From contig NZ_CP023860.1 in assembly GCF_003326015.1 (NCBI RefSeq), positions 124,001-188,000 of the forward strand: 64,000 nucleotides of DNA, written 5' to 3'. Shown here one piece after another: positions 54,098-63,113 of this stretch. This DNA is from Candidatus Thioglobus sp. NP1 (GTDB lineage Bacteria > Pseudomonadota > Gammaproteobacteria > PS1 > Pseudothioglobaceae). The position numbers and the translations under genes were made by a program. Position 1 is the stretch's first letter; each line of letters starts with the position of its first letter. The notes below the pieces were generated by a model. It ran no database searches. It saw only the letters and a program-made list of their open reading frames with translations, and was not told where the DNA came from.

Positions 54098-55227
54098 AGC
54101 CGACTAGTTGCAAGTGCGGCACCCTCAGACAGCGACTTTAGTTTGGCAAAAGCAATGTCTGGATCCACTGCACCAAATCCAGCAAAGGTACCAAACCCGC
54201 AATCAGAACCCGCAATTACTCTCTCCTTGCCAACTATATTAACAAATTTTTCAATGCGCTCAGCGACTAACTCTGGATGCTCAATAAAATTAGTCGTAGT
54301 ATCAACGACTCCTGGAACAAGTATTTTAGTATCAGGTATGTCATTCTTTCGATCCCTAAATACAGTCCATTCATGGGCATGGCGTGGGTTTGAAGTTTCG
54401 AACAATGTATATCGAGCCTTCGCTTTCATTAATGTACCAAAGACCTTACTCATATCTATATCACAGCAATGAGGGCCCTCGTAGTTGCCCCAACAAATAT
54501 GAATTCTGACTTTCTCTTCTGGTACATTCTTAAGCGCATGATTCATAGCCTCAACATGAGAATCAGCAATCTTAATAAACTCTGAATCTGACAAATCATT
54601 AAAAAGCATATGTCTAGAAAGTGCTAGATCTGGACAGTCCAACTGAAGATCTAATCCTGAAGCAACAATAGTCTCATACTCGTCCCTCATTACATCAGCA
54701 AGTGCAGCAAGGTAAGCATCTCTTGAAGGGTAATAATCATTTTGCAAAAATAATGAAATAACACCTGGCGATGCTGCGTTCATAAAGCCTCTTTCAATGC
54801 CATTTGCATTCATCGCAGCTTGCAAATTCGAGATATCTTTTTGCAACTCCCCCTGACCTTTTGACTTAATCTCACTAGTACACATTGGGCGAGCATATTG
54901 AGGAGTTCCTCCCTCATCAGCCAATCTTTTTAGAAAGCCAGGAAACTGCTTCAAATCTTCTGGTGCATTTCGAGAGCTATCTCCAGAGAAACCTTCATAC
55001 CTATCTTTGACATAGGTTGCATAAGATATTTTTGATGTTTCACCATCACTAACGATATCAATGCCTGCTTTCTTTTGCTTTTCAACTGTATTTTTGACAC
55101 TTAGTTTCATACAATCATCAAATTTTTGCTCATCAAATTGCTGATTATTCTCTCGAGCAAAAATATAATCCACAACATCTTGTGATCGTGGCAATGAACC
55201 TACGTGACTAGTTAAAATTTTGCTCAT
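54094..55227 (-). CDS. MetE C-terminal-domain-like protein (cobalamin-independent methionine synthase II family)
   Basis: 377 residues, about half of MetE: it has only the catalytic barrel. Opening SHVGSLPRSQDVVDYI is typical of this short family. The zinc site is likely His and Cys in HICWGNYEGPHCCDID, a Glu in FETSNPRHAHEW and the Cys in SDCGFGTF. Short relatives include methyltransferases and epoxyalkane:coenzyme M transferase, not only methionine synthases. Within operon B a thiol-dependent transfer of a methyl or alkyl group is likely, but the donor is unknown. Follows the cupin gene after 31 bases. Confidence 0.75.
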   Translation of the reverse strand: MSKILTSHVGSLPRSQDVVDYIFARENNQQFDEQKFDDCMKLSVKNTVEKQKKAGIDIVSDGETSKISYATYVKDRYEGFSGDSSRNAPEDLKQFPGFLKRLADEGGTPQYARPMCTSEIKSKGQGELQKDISNLQAAMNANGIERGFMNAASPGVISLFLQNDYYPSRDAYLAALADVMRDEYETIVASGLDLQLDCPDLALSRHMLFNDLSDSEFIKIADSHVEAMNHALKNVPEEKVRIHICWGNYEGPHCCDIDMSKVFGTLMKAKARYTLFETSNPRHAHEWTVFRDRKNDIPDTKILVPGVVDTTTNFIEHPELVAERIEKFVNIVGKERVIAGSDCGFGTFAGFGAVDPDIAFAKLKSLSEGAALATSRL

Positions 55228-55258
55228 TTATTAACCCCTAATAATAATTTTTATAATA

Positions 55259-56224
55259 CTACCTTAACCAAGTTGATCCTGCAGGATCATCAGTATTAGT
55301 AACGCGAAAAAGACTAGCATTGCCTATCTTTCTGGGCACAAGTTTATGATCTAAATTAGGTGGAATTAAGCAAGTATCACCTGGCCCAAGATTAGTTTTT
55401 TTGCTATCCCACTGTAATTCCCACTCTCCATTCATAATCATATTAACTACATGATGATTAGTTGAATAGGTTTTGTTTAAAAATGAATCATCAGTAATAA
55501 AATCAACTTCAAAACCTGGACGATCCTTTAATATTGCTTCTCTTCCAATAACTTTTGCTGGTTTATTTTTTGATTTTTGATGTAATTCTGAAGAACTTAC
55601 AAAAAAGTTATTTAAAAAATCCTCAGTTGTTATTTCAGGAAAATTTTTCAATTCCTCATCAGTAAGTACAGGCATTGGATTAATATTATTTGGCAAAGAC
55701 TGGCCTTTTTTAGTGTCGTATAATAATCCATCTTCACCAAGAATAAGTCCAAAATCTTTAGCATCATTAATAACCTTTGGAGCCCATGTAACTCCACCTC
55801 CAGCATCATCTCCACCAAGGATAGCCATTAACATTCCATAGTCGCTTCCAACATTTTCAAATGCTCGAAATATACCTGTAGGGATATTTATAAGATCTCC
55901 CTCTTCAGCAATAACTTCACCAGCATTTCCAGACTGTCCCCAAAAAAAACGCCACTTACCCTTAAATACATAGAATACTTCAGCTGTTGTGTGCGTATGA
56001 AGCGAGTTAATACAACCTGGTGGTTGACCAGCAGCACCAATATTAAAGCCAGGTGTTTGTTTAATATGAACATGCTGATCAGGACTTTCTGATACCCCTG
56101 ATCCAATAATGGTAAAGTTTTCTTTCTGATTTGAACCGGGAGTGTGAGCATCAATAAAGGCTGTTTTACAAGGCTTTAAATCAGCATATCGAACTATACA
56201 TTTTTCCATCTGTTCTAATGTCAT
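55259..56224 (-). CDS. bicupin protein
   Basis: 321 residues with two cupin domains (about 55-150 and 220-315). In domain one motif 1 fits the metal pattern exactly (G(x)5HxH(x)3E(x)6G: GCINSLHTHTTAEVFYVFKG), but motif 2 GDLINIPTGIFRAFEN has Arg where a His ligand is expected, so the site would be HHE only. Domain two has NHHVVNMIMNGEW and GDTCLIPPNLDHKLV. Gentisate-like dioxygenases and isomerases share this fold. In operon B between the SnoaL and MetE-like genes, it may be an isomerase or dioxygenase; the reaction is unknown. Confidence 0.72.
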   Translation of the reverse strand: MTLEQMEKCIVRYADLKPCKTAFIDAHTPGSNQKENFTIIGSGVSESPDQHVHIKQTPGFNIGAAGQPPGCINSLHTHTTAEVFYVFKGKWRFFWGQSGNAGEVIAEEGDLINIPTGIFRAFENVGSDYGMLMAILGGDDAGGGVTWAPKVINDAKDFGLILGEDGLLYDTKKGQSLPNNINPMPVLTDEELKNFPEITTEDFLNNFFVSSSELHQKSKNKPAKVIGREAILKDRPGFEVDFITDDSFLNKTYSTNHHVVNMIMNGEWELQWDSKKTNLGPGDTCLIPPNLDHKLVPRKIGNASLFRVTNTDDPAGSTWLR

Positions 56225-56226
56225 TA

Positions 56227-57195
56227 TCAGCCCATCTTAATTAGTATTTGCTTCCATAATGCGGTTTCATCAAAAAGGGTGTATTCTCTCCTCAAGCCCG
56301 ATGGACCAAATTCAGCATGTGAAACTCCCATTACGTAAAGCTCAGCACCGGTTGGCTCGCCAAAAACACCTGAACCTTCATGTTTTCCTTTTAGACTCCA
56401 TCGAACTGCAGCTCGAGGAGACATTTTTTTATCCTCACGACCAATTTGATGTTCAACAGAAAATTTAGCACTTGGCATTGATGAGCGCAATCCCATCCAA
56501 AATTCCTCTGCATCAGGATAAGAATGTGCTGATACGCCTCCTGGATACTCGAGGTGGCAACCCCTGTCGTACTCGGAATGAATAACTGATTGATCAGAAT
56601 TCATTATCCGTTTCAATATGTCAACATACTTTTCGCCCCACTCATTATTATTGCCCTTACCTAAATATGGTCCTGGTTTATCTATGGTATCTGTAAAGGG
56701 TCTATTACAGTTACTCATACCTCCCTCTAAATCTATCTGTTTTCTAGCAAAGTCCTTAGGATGGTCACCTAATTGTCTTGCCATAGCACCCACATCACGA
56801 ATCAACCACTCATCATTGACCTGGTTATTAATCGCATGACAATCTGCAATAGTTCTAAAGACAATTTTTTTGCCAGTAGGCTTACCAAACTGGCCATCTC
56901 CTAAGTGTGTTGCAGTTGATATAATTCTATGCGAAGATAGCATTCCTGTTTCAGGAGTACCTGACCATATTACATCTTCACCTAAAAGTTGACGATCTGG
57001 AAACTCTGTTAATGTAGCATTGGTAGCATCGATAACAGGTTTGTTACCAATTACAAGTGCAGAGGGTGATCTTAAAATAATATCATCTGAATACAAGTAT
57101 AGTAACTTATCTACTCCTCGCTCCTCCCAAATTTCGTAAGTAATTCCATTTATCCAGTCTGGAAAATTTTTGTACTTTGGATCAAAATCTTTCAT
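56227..57195 (-). CDS. SnoaL-like (NTF2-fold) protein B
   Basis: 322 residues, two NTF2-like domains. Recognised from the first-domain block DKLLYLYSDDIILRSPSALVIGNKPVI, KIVFRTIADCHAINNQVNDEWLIRDVGAMARQLG, and a second domain with YDRGCHLEYPGGVSAHSYPDAEEFWMGLRSSMP. It is more diverged than the other three copies in this region. It begins 12 bases after the LacI gene and ends 2 before the cupin gene. The reaction is not known; an aldol-type or hydrolytic step is usual for the fold. Confidence 0.65.
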   Translation of the reverse strand: MKDFDPKYKNFPDWINGITYEIWEERGVDKLLYLYSDDIILRSPSALVIGNKPVIDATNATLTEFPDRQLLGEDVIWSGTPETGMLSSHRIISTATHLGDGQFGKPTGKKIVFRTIADCHAINNQVNDEWLIRDVGAMARQLGDHPKDFARKQIDLEGGMSNCNRPFTDTIDKPGPYLGKGNNNEWGEKYVDILKRIMNSDQSVIHSEYDRGCHLEYPGGVSAHSYPDAEEFWMGLRSSMPSAKFSVEHQIGREDKKMSPRAAVRWSLKGKHEGSGVFGEPTGAELYVMGVSHAEFGPSGLRREYTLFDETALWKQILIKMG

Positions 57196-57207
57196 TTAAT
57201 TAGCTCC

Positions 57208-58221
57208 TTATTTCTTTAAAATTTTTACTGATCCTCTTTGAATAAGAGGCCCATCTATTTCAATCCGTCTTGCGATAGTCGAATTATTTTCAATACAGTC
57301 AATGAGGATTGAAACTGTTTCTGCTACCATACGCTTAGCAGGCTGTCTAACTGTACTAAGGCTATAAGCTGGCCAAGCAGCAACTGGAACATCATCATAA
57401 CCAACCACTGAAACCTGTTCAGGTATTTTTATTCCAAGTTCAAAACGGATTACGTCCATTACTGCAAATGCCATGTGGTCATTAGCAACAAAAACTGCAT
57501 CTGGTATTTCGTCCTTAGAGAACATATTTCGTGCTGCTTGTCGAGCTTGTTCTAAATCAAAATTACCTACCTCTCTAGAGAAAAGACTTTGTCCATTTTT
57601 TTTAAGTTCATCAATAAAGCCTTTTTCTCTATCTCTTTGAGTAGAAGCTCCCTCCCATCCTGCAATATAAGCAATTCGCTTATGGTCATTTTTACACAGA
57701 AGTTGAGCAACTTTTTTTCCTCCAAGCTCGTTATCAGAAGTAACAGCTGATAATCTCTTATCATCTTGAGTACGGTTAAACAAAATAACAGGAACCCCCG
57801 CATCAGAACATCTTGCTGCCAAATTAGTAGACATACCTACTGAGGCTGCAATTATTCCATCAACTTGATAGTCTAAAATTTCATCTACAACATTATCAAT
57901 ATTTCCTGTGGTATTTGTCGCCATGAAGACCAGCACGTGGTAGCCATTTTTTTGAAGCGCTCCAGAAAGTAGCTCTAAAGCCTCAGGATAAAAATAATTA
58001 TCTAAGTAGGCAACAACTAATCCTATAATTTTTGACTTCCCAGTGATTAATGATCGAGCCAATACATTTGGCCTATACCCAAGATCCAAAGCAGCTTTTC
58101 GAACTAATGCATTAGTCTTTTTAGATGATGAAGCTCCAGGTGTAAAAACTCGAGACACCGCAGATTGGCTTACACCAGCAAGTTTTGCAACCTCTATTGA
58201 TGTTATTTTTTTATTTAACAT
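57208..58221 (-). CDS. LacI-family transcriptional regulator
   Basis: 337 residues: an N-terminal helix-turn-helix (ITSIEVAKLAGVSQSAVSRVFTPGASSSKKT, residues 5-36) with the hinge helix LGYRPNVLARSL, then a periplasmic-binding-protein-like effector domain (LVVAYLDNYFYPEALELLSGA; VFVANDHMAFAVMDVI; SVVGYDDVPVAAWPAYSLSTVRQP). I start it at ATG 58221, where it forms TAATG with the SDR stop; an upstream TTG at 58236 is less likely. Encoded inside operon B. The central-CG operators before both operons are the expected target. Confidence 0.88.
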   Translation of the reverse strand: MLNKKITSIEVAKLAGVSQSAVSRVFTPGASSSKKTNALVRKAALDLGYRPNVLARSLITGKSKIIGLVVAYLDNYFYPEALELLSGALQKNGYHVLVFMATNTTGNIDNVVDEILDYQVDGIIAASVGMSTNLAARCSDAGVPVILFNRTQDDKRLSAVTSDNELGGKKVAQLLCKNDHKRIAYIAGWEGASTQRDREKGFIDELKKNGQSLFSREVGNFDLEQARQAARNMFSKDEIPDAVFVANDHMAFAVMDVIRFELGIKIPEQVSVVGYDDVPVAAWPAYSLSTVRQPAKRMVAETVSILIDCIENNSTIARRIEIDGPLIQRGSVKILKK

Positions 58222-58985
58222 TAGTCTGCTGTCCAACCCCCATCTACCATAAGTGCAGATCCAGTAATCATTGAGGAGGCATCTGAAGCTAGAAAAACAA
58301 CTGCACCCATGATATCTTCAACCTCTCCAATTCGGCCTAATTTAATTTTGCTTTCAATCCACTCTTTCCGCTCAGGATTATCAAAAGTAGACTGTGTGAG
58401 AGGCGTCCTTATAAATGTTGGACAGATTGTATTGATTCTAATTTGATGAGGTCCCCACTCAATAGCCATCGCCTTAGTAAAACCCTCAACAGCATGCTTT
58501 GATGCAGAATAAACTGCTCGATCAATGCCACCAACATGTCCCATCTGCGAAGAAATATTAATTAAAGAGCCAGGTTTTTTTGCTGCTAACATTCCATTTG
58601 CTACCGCCTGAGTAAGGAAATATGCGCCACGGAGATTTACATTCATTACTGCGTCAAAATCTTCTACTGATGTGTCTTTAGAAGGTGCATGTCGTCCTAA
58701 GCCTGCACTATTAACTAGAATATCAAATGGGCCATTTCTGTCAATAATTTCTTTGATTAAATCTGTATCAGCAACATCCATCATCATTGCTTCAGCACTT
58801 AACCCTTTTGCCTTAATTGCATCAACAATTGAATCAAGTTTATCAATACTGCGAGCTGATACTACAACATGAGCACCTGCTTCAGCTAGAGCCACTGCAC
58901 AACTTAGGCCAATACCAGACGAAGCCCCTGTAATTAATGCAGTCTTATTTTCTAGCCTAAATGATGGTGTAGTTGGAAGTTTCAC
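58221..58985 (-). CDS. short-chain dehydrogenase/reductase (operon B)
   Basis: 254-residue NAD(P)-dependent oxidoreductase of the gluconate 5-dehydrogenase-like group. Cofactor motif TGASSGIG, NSAG in place of NNAG, catalytic Ser in NISSQMG and YSASK. The end SSMITGSALMVDGGWTAD is standard. It lies 2 bases after the second SnoaL gene and is joined to the LacI gene by TAATG. With the GMC and HisD-type enzymes it makes a third alcohol-oxidising activity in the regulon. Confidence 0.88.
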   Translation of the reverse strand: MKLPTTPSFRLENKTALITGASSGIGLSCAVALAEAGAHVVVSARSIDKLDSIVDAIKAKGLSAEAMMMDVADTDLIKEIIDRNGPFDILVNSAGLGRHAPSKDTSVEDFDAVMNVNLRGAYFLTQAVANGMLAAKKPGSLINISSQMGHVGGIDRAVYSASKHAVEGFTKAMAIEWGPHQIRINTICPTFIRTPLTQSTFDNPERKEWIESKIKLGRIGEVEDIMGAVVFLASDASSMITGSALMVDGGWTAD

Positions 58986-58987
58986 AA

Positions 58988-60043
58988 TTAATGCACCTTT
59001 ATATTTCTTGCTTTATTAAACTCTCTTACTCTACCTAGCACATCGACACCCATTTGATCATATATATCAAGGATATCAATCATGACCCAGTTTTCCCTTA
59101 TTTTTCCTTCTTCAAGTCTCCAGAAATCAAGTGAGCGAAGAACTACTTCTTTGTTATTTGGGGCTATACCCATCCAACCATCATGGGTCAGAGTTTGTTT
59201 CATATTTGGCCACCCAGTAACCGCCACATAGTCTCCATCTCCAAAAAAGTGGAAATCTACTTTATCTCCCGAGCCACCTTTATTAGTGAAGGTTGTATCC
59301 TTGCCCCTATCAGGCATAGCATTGAGAAATGGAATCTGATGCCAATTTCTAAAACCTTCAATTCCTCTTCCACTGCCAATAGCAGATGGACCATACCAAT
59401 TCATTTTTGGATGCCAATAGTAATCCATTTTCATAATTTCAGGACCACCCTGTGATGGATGCTTTTTCATAGCATCAGCCATTCCTAAAATGTGCTCCAT
59501 TGAAGAGTTGCTTTTTTCTAGATCATAAGGCTTATCTGAAATTCCATCCATCGTTGCTGGCCCTGGAACACACCATTCTCTTCCAAGTGATGGAGCCATT
59601 GGCCATGAATCTGATTGCATCATTAGTTCTGGTATATCCCATAAAGCCTGAACTTCTATTATTTTGTCACCCTTAAAGCAATAAAACTCATGAAATCTCA
59701 TATGGGCTATATGGCCTGTTGGTGGTATATCTAAAAAAGGCTTCAAGAAAGTACCATTATAAAAGCCAGCGCATCCTACCCACTCTATATCCCTTTCTGT
59801 TTTTCCAGCAATAACAATATAATCCCGCCTTTCTAGATCTGGTAATGACTCAAACAAGGGTTGCAGAGCCTGATTATAAAAATTAGTTGAGCCTGATATA
59901 TCCCCAAAAGGATGGGAAAGATGAATAATAGCTTCTTCATGAAATAAGGAGTCAAGGTTTTTTCGAACCCCATCTTCAGTAAAACTGTACATACTTAATC
60001 TTAGAGGCTTTATTAGATCCTTAAGATTATTTATTCTATGCAC
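58988..60043 (-). CDS. SnoaL-like (NTF2-fold) protein C
   Basis: 351 residues, two SnoaL-like domains (about 15-160 and 195-345). The second has the pattern GYVAVTGWPNMKQT, DGWMGIAPNNKEVVLRSLDFWRLEEGKIRENWVMIDILD, close to protein A at 45695. It appears to start with GTG at 60043, fused to the HisD-like stop as TAGTG, which implies coupled translation; the internal Met near residue 18 is less likely. No catalytic residues can be assigned with confidence. Confidence 0.68.
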   Translation of the reverse strand: MHRINNLKDLIKPLRLSMYSFTEDGVRKNLDSLFHEEAIIHLSHPFGDISGSTNFYNQALQPLFESLPDLERRDYIVIAGKTERDIEWVGCAGFYNGTFLKPFLDIPPTGHIAHMRFHEFYCFKGDKIIEVQALWDIPELMMQSDSWPMAPSLGREWCVPGPATMDGISDKPYDLEKSNSSMEHILGMADAMKKHPSQGGPEIMKMDYYWHPKMNWYGPSAIGSGRGIEGFRNWHQIPFLNAMPDRGKDTTFTNKGGSGDKVDFHFFGDGDYVAVTGWPNMKQTLTHDGWMGIAPNNKEVVLRSLDFWRLEEGKIRENWVMIDILDIYDQMGVDVLGRVREFNKARNIKVH

Positions 60044-61353
60044 TACTGCGCTGCCTTACCATAAGGCACATCCTCTCCACCATAACGCCTTACTCTTATA
60101 TTAGCTTGCTCTGCATGACCAACAAATGACTCAAGCATACAGAGTCGAGAACAGTACCTACCAATCTTAACGGCCGCCTCATCTGTAGTAATTTTTTGAT
60201 AGCTATGAGTTTTAAGATACTTACCAACCCAAAGTCCCCCGGTATAACGACCTGCTTTTTTTGTTGGTAAAGTATGATTGGTTCCAATTACTTTATCACC
60301 ATTAGAAACATTTGTTCTTGGTCCTAAGAATAATGCGCCATAAGAATGCATATTTTCTAAAAACCAATCATCACGATCTGTCATTACCTGGACATGCTCA
60401 GATGCAATTTCGTTTGCAACATCTAGCATCTCTTCATAAGTATCACACAGCACAATTTCTCCATATTCTTTCCAACTTACTGAAGCAGTATCCGCTGTGG
60501 GAAGGATTGTTAAAATTCTTTCGATTTCAGATATTGTCTCTTCAGCTAGACTTTTATTATTAGTTACTAGAACAGCTGGAGAGTTATATCCATGTTCGGC
60601 TTGACCCAACAAGTCTGTTGCACATAATTCTGCATCAACAGTATCATCAGCTATCACCATAGTCTCTGTTGGTCCAGCAAATAAATCAATCCCAACCTTA
60701 CCAAATAACTGCCTTTTAGCTTCGGCAACAAAGGCATTTCCTGGCCCAACAAGCATATCAACTGGATCAATTGTCTCAGTTCCTAAAGCCATAGCACCAA
60801 CAGCTTGAATACCTCCTATGACATATATTTCATGCGCACCACCAAAGTGCATAGCTGCAATAACTGCTGGATTTGGTGAGCCTTGATAAGGAGGAGTACA
60901 TGCAATTATCCTTGGAACTTTTGCAACACTAGCTGTAACAACCGACATATGTGCAGAGGCAACCATTGGGAATTTACCTGCTGGAATATAACATCCAACT
61001 GATTGAACAGGAATATTTTTATGTCCTAAAATAACTCCTGGCATAGTTTCAACTTCAATATCTTGCATTGAGTCACGTTGCGCTTGAGCAAAGTTTCTGA
61101 CCTGCTCCTGTGCGAATTTAATATCCTCAAGATCTTGCTTAGATACCTGATTTATTAGGTTATCGATTTCTGCTTGACTTAATTTAAAAGATTCTGGAGT
61201 GTAGTTATCAAACTTTTTCGCAAACTCTTTCACAGCTTCATCACCTCTTTCCTCAATAGCTTTTAAGGTGTTTTTAACAATTTCACTAACCTGGGCATCA
61301 TCTATAGCTTTGGCTGCATCAGTCTTTCCTTTTTTTAAATAATTAATTGCCAT
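60043..61353 (-). CDS. HisD-family dehydrogenase, HpsN-like (not histidine biosynthesis)
   Basis: 436-residue NAD-dependent alcohol-to-acid dehydrogenase. Histidinol dehydrogenase residues are conserved: zinc ligands Q251, H254, D353 and H413, catalytic E319-H320. Motifs: [47 protein letters not shown]. The sequence looks closer to HpsN, the sulfopropanediol 3-dehydrogenase of roseobacters, than to biosynthetic HisD, and it has no his genes near it. The likely role is four-electron oxidation of a terminal alcohol. The substrate is unknown: DHPS is one candidate, other polyols are possible. Confidence 0.8.
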   Translation of the reverse strand: MAINYLKKGKTDAAKAIDDAQVSEIVKNTLKAIEERGDEAVKEFAKKFDNYTPESFKLSQAEIDNLINQVSKQDLEDIKFAQEQVRNFAQAQRDSMQDIEVETMPGVILGHKNIPVQSVGCYIPAGKFPMVASAHMSVVTASVAKVPRIIACTPPYQGSPNPAVIAAMHFGGAHEIYVIGGIQAVGAMALGTETIDPVDMLVGPGNAFVAEAKRQLFGKVGIDLFAGPTETMVIADDTVDAELCATDLLGQAEHGYNSPAVLVTNNKSLAEETISEIERILTILPTADTASVSWKEYGEIVLCDTYEEMLDVANEIASEHVQVMTDRDDWFLENMHSYGALFLGPRTNVSNGDKVIGTNHTLPTKKAGRYTGGLWVGKYLKTHSYQKITTDEAAVKIGRYCSRLCMLESFVGHAEQANIRVRRYGGEDVPYGKAAQ

Positions 61354-61364
61354 AATGTCTCCAA

Positions 61365-61850
61365 TTAGTTAGGCTTTGAGGGAATTAATTCACCTCGATC
61401 ATATGATTCCCAACCTAAGCCGTTAAAAATATCAACACCCAGTTGGGATAAAATACTTGGGAAATCTACAGTTACCCAATTGTCTATTATGAGACCGTCT
61501 TTGACCTCCCAAAAATCTGTATAGTGAATTTTCACACGTTTGTTCGTAGGTGCTATACCCATAAATTCTCCACTATGGATTGCATCAATATGACCAAAGC
61601 ATGATGCCCAATTACCATCTACTAAAAACTTATCAGTATTATATATTCGATCAGAAAAAGCGGCCCTTAAGGGGAGTTGCCAATTATTTCGAAAATCTTC
61701 AAGATTCTTTTTTACACCACAACCTTGATTGCCCATCCAGCGAAAATCTTTATGAAAGTGCTTGTCCATACTGTTTGAATTAGCTCCCAATGCTTCTTCC
61801 ATTGCCTTAACTACTGCAAGGGTTTTTTGGGATTTTTCATCATAACTCAT
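61365..61850 (-). CDS. SnoaL-like (NTF2-fold) protein D, single domain
   Basis: 161 residues, a single NTF2-like domain similar to the second domains of proteins A and [51 protein letters not shown]. The family pattern of MGIAPTxK...DxW...G.I..NW is clear. It starts 15 bases after the ATPase gene and ends 11 before the HisD-like gene. Function unknown; it may form a hetero-oligomer with the two-domain copies. Confidence 0.72.
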   Translation of the reverse strand: MSYDEKSQKTLAVVKAMEEALGANSNSMDKHFHKDFRWMGNQGCGVKKNLEDFRNNWQLPLRAAFSDRIYNTDKFLVDGNWASCFGHIDAIHSGEFMGIAPTNKRVKIHYTDFWEVKDGLIIDNWVTVDFPSILSQLGVDIFNGLGWESYDRGELIPSKPN

Positions 61851-61865
61851 TCCAAATCTCCAATT

Positions 61866-62918
61866 TTAGTCATCTAGCATCTTGCCAGTTTTTGAACTGA
61901 AAAGAAGGCACAAGTTTGCAGAAATATTTGCCATCACTTTAGAGCCAATTTCTACATGGAAATTTTTATCAGATTTAATTGATATAAGATCTCCACCAGC
62001 CTTTATTGAAACCATAGTCATATCTCCTAAAAGTTCCATAGAAAATGCTGGCGCTGAAATTGAGCCCTTACTTTTAACAATAGTAGCATCTTCAGCACGA
62101 AACCCCAACTGAACCTTCCCAGAATGTTTCTTACTTAAGCCTTCAATCTTTACGTTATCACATGTAAAAACGCCATCCTTAATTACGCCATTCATCAGAT
62201 TCATAGCAGGAGAGCCAATAAAACTAGCCACAAAACTATTGGCAGGTTTATTGTATATTTCTTGGGGGGTTCCAACCTGCTGAACAAGTCCATTGTTCAT
62301 CACAACAACACGATCAGCAAGGGTCATTGCCTCAACCTGATCATGCGTTACATAAATAGTTGTTACACGTAACTTATGCTGCAGGTTTTTAATTTGTGCA
62401 CGTGTTGAGACCCTTAATTTTGCATCAAGATTTGATAGTGGCTCATCCATTAAAAAAACTGTTGGTTCACGAACAATTGCTCTGGCTAAAGCAACTCTTT
62501 GTCTCTGCCCGCCAGAAAGTTCTCCTGGCTTTCGATGAAGGAAATCATTAAGTTCAACCATCTCGGATGCCCTCATTACCTTTTCTTTATGAAGAGCTTT
62601 ATCAATATTCCTGACCTTTAGAGGGAATCTTATATTTTCATATACAGTCATATTTGGATATAGCGCGTAGGATTGAAAAACCATCGCCACATCACGGTCC
62701 TTTGGCTCTAAATCATTAACAACTTTACCATTAATTGATACCTCACCATTTGTAACACTTTCAAGGCCAGCGATCATTCTCATAGTTGTCGTTTTGCCAC
62801 ACCCAGAAGGGCCAAGTAATACCAAGAATTCTTCATTAGGAATAGTCAGATTAAAATTATCTACCCCAACGAAATCTCCCCAGCGTTTTGTGAGGTTTTT
62901 TAGTTCAATTTCAGCCAT
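61866..62918 (-). CDS. ABC transporter ATP-binding protein (MalK/UgpC type)
   Basis: 350-residue ATPase of the CUT1 class: Walker A GPSGCGKTT, Q-loop in VFQSYALYPN, signature LSGGQRQRVALARA, Walker B FLMDEPLSNLD and H-loop in VTHDQVEAM, then a TOBE-type C-terminal regulatory domain (about 240-350). It is first in operon B and has no permease near it. The permeases and binding protein of operon A (45.7-51.6 kb) have no ATPase of their own, and both operons carry the same operator, so this is very probably their ATPase. Confidence 0.9.
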   Translation of the reverse strand: MAEIELKNLTKRWGDFVGVDNFNLTIPNEEFLVLLGPSGCGKTTTMRMIAGLESVTNGEVSINGKVVNDLEPKDRDVAMVFQSYALYPNMTVYENIRFPLKVRNIDKALHKEKVMRASEMVELNDFLHRKPGELSGGQRQRVALARAIVREPTVFLMDEPLSNLDAKLRVSTRAQIKNLQHKLRVTTIYVTHDQVEAMTLADRVVVMNNGLVQQVGTPQEIYNKPANSFVASFIGSPAMNLMNGVIKDGVFTCDNVKIEGLSKKHSGKVQLGFRAEDATIVKSKGSISAPAFSMELLGDMTMVSIKAGGDLISIKSDKNFHVEIGSKVMANISANLCLLFSSKTGKMLDD

Positions 62919-62965
62919 ATTTTTTTATGTATACTATTTATGATAAAGTTGCATCGAATTTTGAA

Positions 62966-62981
62966 ATGCATACGATTGCAA
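62966..62981. promoter_or_regulatory. LacI-type operator 2 (operon B and the divergent BKACE gene)
   Basis: ATGCATACGATTGCAA, differing from operator 1 only in its first base; the 15 following bases are identical. It lies four bases after the -10 box of operon B, at the same spacing as operator 1, and 48 bases before the ATPase start. A related TTGCATCG lies at 62949-62956. Bound repressor could also affect the BKACE gene, which starts 132 bases away on the other strand. Confidence 0.72.
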
Positions 62982-62985
62982 AAAT

Positions 62986-62994
62986 ATTATAGCA
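62986..62994 (-). promoter_or_regulatory. extended -10 promoter of operon B
   Basis: TGCTATAAT on the minus strand is a perfect extended -10 box. Its four-base distance to the operator is the same as in operon A. No strong -35. Confidence 0.6.
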
Positions 62995-63113
62995 CATGCT
63001 TTTTTCTTTTGTTACTGATGTTTAAAAAGTGTTCAATAAATCGTATATTATTTCAATCTAAATTTAGTATTAAATAAATTAAAATAACAAAAACCTATGT
63101 TTGGAGAAATCAT

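Noticed and set aside
57208-58236. Longer LacI protein starting at TTG 58236
   Set aside because: The ATG at 58221 forms TAATG with the preceding stop and begins directly before the helix-turn-helix, so the longer start is less likely.
60043-61353. Histidinol dehydrogenase of histidine biosynthesis
   Set aside because: No his genes are near, and the gene is embedded in a LacI-linked catabolic operon with closer resemblance to HpsN.
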